NCBI GenBank assembly: GCA_947069175.1
Contig: CAMTDV010000002.1
Location: 11,400,988 to 11,464,987 of the forward strand
Origin: Scalesia atractyloides
Taxonomy: Eukaryota > Streptophyta > Magnoliopsida > Asterales > Asteraceae
Length of the DNA: 64,000 bases
Direction: 5' to 3'
In this document: piece after piece, positions 60,213 to 64,000 of the stretch
Numbering within the stretch: the stretch's first letter is position 1
How the letters are laid out: each line of letters opens with the position of its first letter
Position numbers and translations under genes: made by a program
Notes under the pieces: model-generated
Databases searched by the model: none
What the model was told of the DNA's origin: nothing
Seen by the model: only the letters and a program-made list of their open reading frames with translations

Positions 60213-61768
60213 ATCAACTATGAAGTTTTTCTTATATCCACTAGCATAACATGCTAAACGGATTGTTAGTATTTGAGGTCACACATACTCTTGTGAAGTG
60301 AAGTGTATTGAATGTCTAAATAATCATACATGCGCTTAAGTTACATACTATAAATTAGCAAACTTTCTATGCATTATGGTATTGTATCTTATGTTTGGGG
60401 TTTTCTTTTTAAGCTTTGATTTTTTTTATTTCTTAATCCAAAGCTTTTTCATCTTTTATAATTTAAACCTCATAAAATTTGTTCTTATTACTTTTAACCC
60501 AAAAATTTTCATTATTTGCAATTTTACCTCACTGTTTTGCTTTCAACTTGAATTGGCCCCATGTTTCGTTATAAATTTTGCGAGTTAACACGACGTAATG
60601 TGCGTGTATAGTTCAACGTGTTTACATTTCACTTTACGTTTCCATTCAACTTTTTGTAAGTTAACACAACACAACGTGCATGTGTGGTTCATTGTTTTTA
60701 TGTCTATTTTTTCTCGTTTGATACGTTCGTCACAACGTACGGGTCCTACATCGACTTAGTTATTATTTTTTATATTTTACGTTTCGGTTTAATTTTTTCG
60801 CATTAACACATCGCAACTTTAGTGTTAGTGGCCGCTAACGATGATGTGATGTCGGCGCGTACTAAATAGTAAATATTTTCATATCATTTTAAGAAGAAAA
60901 AAAATACAACTCAGAAGAGTAGATATATGGTGCTTGTTATATTATCAAAATAAATCTAAATATAAAATGGATGAATATTAAATTATATTGTCTTTTGTGA
61001 TTTTTGTATCTTGTAAATCCTTTTCATCTATTTTTTTTTTCTTTTTCTTTTTTACGTTTTAATCGAACCTGGTATGGTACGTGTAACAAAATGAACGGGG
61101 TCTAATATTGATCGAACAACGTCAGTATCGATATCAACATTCGTTTTTATTGTTTCAATCGATGTAGACACATCTCGGTATTTCTTTGGTCGTATCATGA
61201 CTTTTTTTTATTTCTCTTTCGGTAAGTGTCAGTATCTTAATGAACCGAAACAATATCAAACGAATTCCTACCATTAACGTTATTTTTACTATTGCGTCTA
61301 CATTTCCATTAAAAATCTGGTCGCACCGTCGCAGCGCACAGGTGTAAGCCACTAGTTATTTATAATTAGAACTAATTTCATTTATGTGGATATCGTGTTC
61401 CTTTAACTTGTTTTTAACGATACATTATCGTCTTGTATAATCACATGTCACGTTGCTTGTTACTTTCAAGTTTCAAATAACAAGTCGCTTATTCACTTTT
61501 ATCAATAATGCGGTCAAATAATGTTCACATAAAATTTCGTTATAAATCAAAATATTATATGTTTATATTTTGTTTACGTTTCTTGATAAATTTCGGTATA
61601 AATCAAAATATTATATATTTATTATTTTGATTACGTTTCTTGATAAAGTCGTAGACATGTTGTAGCAAACAAAATAACAACATACTTTGTTTTTCATTAG
61701 TCACGGAATGTAAGTTTCTTGATCTAGCATCTAAATACTAAAAAACAAATTATTAAACAAAACAGTAA
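60213..61768. other. AT-rich DNA with Helitron-like end at 61355
   Basis: No gene. Words such as GTTAACACGACG, AACGTGCATGTGTGG and CAACGTACGGG between 60580 and 60860 and the terminus at 61318-61355 are typical of decayed Helitrons. The end reads GCACCGTCGCAGCGCACAGG followed by TGTAAGCCACTAG and T. Boundaries upstream are unclear. Confidence 0.4.
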
Positions 61769-61925
61769 TGCACAGTTGTGGATCCAGGGATGGTTCCTGA
61801 ATTCTCAGAATCGTCTCTGTTTAGAAAAAAATGAAAAATTTTAGTAAAAACTATAATGATTTGGAAAAAAATAGTAAGAATCTATCAAAAGGAATCATTG
61901 TAGAAAAATATTGGATCCGCTACTA
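61769..61925. mobile_element. Small MITE with GTGGATCC/GCGGATCC ends
   Basis: The left part CAGTTGTGGATCCAGGG and, on the minus strand, the right part AGTAGCGGATCCAATA form imperfect inverted repeats around an AT-rich core. It is related in its ends to 31939-32095. Confidence 0.5.
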
Positions 61926-62002
61926 TTATGGTATTTAGATTTAGATTACTTACAATAGTTAAATCGTATGAGTAGGTTTGTTTTAGAAACTTTCGATGAG
62001 TT

Positions 62003-62022
62003 GGGGGGGGGGGGGGGGGGGG
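62003..62022 (+). repeat. Run of 20 G
   Basis: Twenty consecutive G in otherwise AT-rich DNA. The exact length may be uncertain in the assembly. Confidence 0.9.
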
Positions 62023-62889
62023 TCAAATATAGGCATACTAATGCATGATAGGATTTAAAACATGTAATCCTATTAAGGAGTATTGTATGATATGTAAAAT
62101 GATCTTGCACGGTTCACAATTATCTGCATTGTCCAAATCAACTCATGTGTATTTTTATAAAACTAGAATTAATTTCGCGCGTTGTGATCATTTTTTTTAA
62201 ATGTTATTTGAGCGTACAGATTTTTTTTTAAATTGTCTTTGAAAAAAACATAATGAGCGGTTACATTTCCAACCCTTCAGATACTTCCAAAATTGTTCAA
62301 GAAATTAATTGTAGTTGGATCTCGTGATGTGTTAATTTTTACCGTAATTTTAATTTTATTAATCGTAATGGACTATTTCAAATCGAACTTTTCAATTAAT
62401 TATAGATTTCTAATAAATATACACACGACACAAATACTAAACTCATATTACTTCATAAAGATTAATTATATTTATTATTTATTTTAATTATAAAATAAGG
62501 ATGTTACCTTAAAAATATAATTAATTAAATAAATATAGAAGTCATGAAAATTATAATAATATTAATATTAATTTAAAATTTTTATATAAAATATATATTA
62601 ACTAATGAGATGACATTACATTGAACTTAATTGGATAAAATAATGTTTGTGAGTAGCTACATATCAATAGTATTTCATTGTAACTAACAACTTTTTCATA
62701 TATATATATAATAATAGTGGAGAGTTCAAATAAGAAGAAAAATTTTGTAAGAATAAAAAGAATAACTTCTAAAGCAATAGAAATTCTCCATTTACTTTCA
62801 TTTAATGTGTGTAAATTGTCATTAATTAGCTAATTAATTAAACTTGTAACTCATTTTTTTCATATATATTTTTTCAAGATAAAATAATT
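62023..62889. other. AT-rich DNA with a minus-strand Helitron-like end
   Basis: On the minus strand CACAACGCGCGAAATTAATT runs into CTAG at 62163, followed by T. The rest (62200-62890) is very AT-rich without recognised features. Confidence 0.35.
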
Positions 62890-63045
62890 TATGATGTAGG
62901 ACAATTTTCGACATATGTAGAATAAATTTTAGTATGTGTGATAAATTTGAAATATGTAGGTAAACTTACATGTGTATAGAGTAAATTCCGGTACATGTAA
63001 GACATATGTAGGATAAATTTTGAAATGTGTAGGATAAAATGTTTT
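62890..63045. repeat. Imperfect tandem repeat of ATGTGTAGGATAAATTTTG type
   Basis: Six or seven degenerate units of about 20-25 bp, such as ACATATGTAGAATAAATTTT and ACATATGTAGGATAAATTTT, follow each other. Confidence 0.7.
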
Positions 63046-63419
63046 TGCTTTATTAATAAGAGATAACATAATTAAGAGGAGTTATAAACTATTTAATATT
63101 TTTTGTTCTCACATTAATTTCTTTAAAATAAACATTTTCCTATAATAATAAATTATTGATTCATATAGGCACTTGAAGTGACATGATACCTAATCTTGTG
63201 GGAAATTTCTTAATACGATTAGGGGTGCCTAAGTAAGAACGTACAAGTAACTACTTTCATTATAGTTACTATTTAAGTAGGTCGTATGTTTGAGCTTCTT
63301 AGGTTGGAAACAAAAGGAAGTTTAAAAAATCAAAATACTAAAAAAAGAGATGAAACTAACAAAAGTTTATCGTCTAACTTAGATTGGAAAGAGGAAAATA
63401 CTATGAAATTTGTTTAGTG
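63046..63419. other. AT-rich intergenic DNA
   Basis: Nothing recognised. Confidence 0.5.
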
Positions 63420-63960
63420 ATTTACATGGTTGTAAACGATCTGAGTCGAGCTGGCTCATTTTTCTTAACGAGCTGGAAAGTTGGGCTCGGGCTCGGCTCG
63501 TCAAAAGCTCGAGCCGGCTCGTTTGTTTAAAAAAAGTTTATATTTTTGTTTTTTTACACATAATGATATACATAAAACCAAAAAACAATAAATAAAATAT
63601 TATTTAGGCTAATAAAATAGTAATTTTGGGCAAACCATAAATAAAACGAATAACAAAAAGATTCTATGCTCCTTACCTTAATATATTTTTAAAATCAATA
63701 TCACTAATTAAAACTATAGCTTAACAATCTATTTCTTGATTAGAAAAATAACTATGTTACTAATTAAACAACATTTTCTAAATATATTAGAACACACACG
63801 TATATAATTTGGGGTTTAATTTAAACGAGCAAACTAATTAATGAGGAGCCACGAATCGAACAGACCTTGGCTCGGGCTCGGCTCGTTTACAAGCCGAGCC
63901 GAGTCAGTTTATTTAAAACCGAGTTGACTTTGAACGAGTTTTTTTCAAACCACGGGCTTT
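63420..63960. repeat. GCTCG-rich inverted repeat element
   Basis: GGGCTCGGGCTCGGCTCGTC at about 63483-63502 with AGCTCGAGCCGGCTCGTTTG after it, and GGCTCGGGCTCGGCTCGTTT near 63870 followed by ACAAGCCGAGCCGAGTC. The blocks flank an AT-rich core of about 340 bp. The family is the same as the patches near 27850 and 52640-52815. Confidence 0.5.
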
Positions 63961-64000
63961 TTAAACAGCCTAGTGATGAACATGGTTCCAAAACTGGGAT

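Overview
The window is plant nuclear DNA, almost certainly from a eudicot. The makeup of the retroelements and Harbinger elements resembles Asteraceae, but I cannot name the species. Two host genes have intron-exon structures that close in frame. Both are on the minus strand and flanked by AT-rich, repeat-filled DNA: an EPF-like secreted cysteine-rich peptide of the CHALLAH (EPFL4/5/6) type at 33391-35276, and a WNK (with-no-lysine) protein kinase at 48598-53265. I see no other host gene that I can support.

Left part (1-24116): a nested transposon cluster. A minus-strand Athila/Tat-like Ty3-gypsy element (element A) has its 5' LTR at 13544-14889, a tRNA-Asp primer site, gag with a zinc knuckle, and a protease region. 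Its reverse transcriptase is cut twice. The first cut is element B (3024-9620), flanked by the target duplication CCCGC. The second is the LTR of a chromovirus-like element (C1, 295-2765) that leaves the window on the left. A second LTR of the C family (C2, 15186-17902) lies next to A. A third (C3, 21557-23270) carries the end of its pol gene and sits inside a broken PIF/Harbinger transposon (18055-24116). That transposon also holds a separate LTR-like block (18267-20485).

The most unusual observation is in the C-family LTRs. C1 and C2 hold a tandem array of about 170-bp units, each with a tRNA-like module with recognisable A and B boxes. All three C LTRs also carry one further tRNA-like module in the opposite direction, with a perfect T-arm and a T-rich downstream run in C1 and C3. 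Long LTRs with several Pol III-type promoters would be a notable architecture.

Middle (24117-48597): AT-rich intergenic DNA with small tandem duplications, a copia-like gag relic, several MITEs, the EPFL gene, a complete 991-bp TRIM retroelement (TSD CATGT), and a second nested LTR cluster (39633-47383). In that cluster a 3-kb LTR split a Tat-like LTR (TSD GCACC) and itself received a MITE carrying a proline-codon-rich insert.

Right part (48598-64000): the WNK gene, whose sixth intron (between coding exons 6 and 7) holds a Helitron-like end; a second copy of that repeat at about 58180-59373 split by a Harbinger element with TTA duplications and a decayed ORF1; further Helitron-like ends; and low-complexity tracts. 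Transposon genes here carry stops and frameshifts and are annotated as relics.
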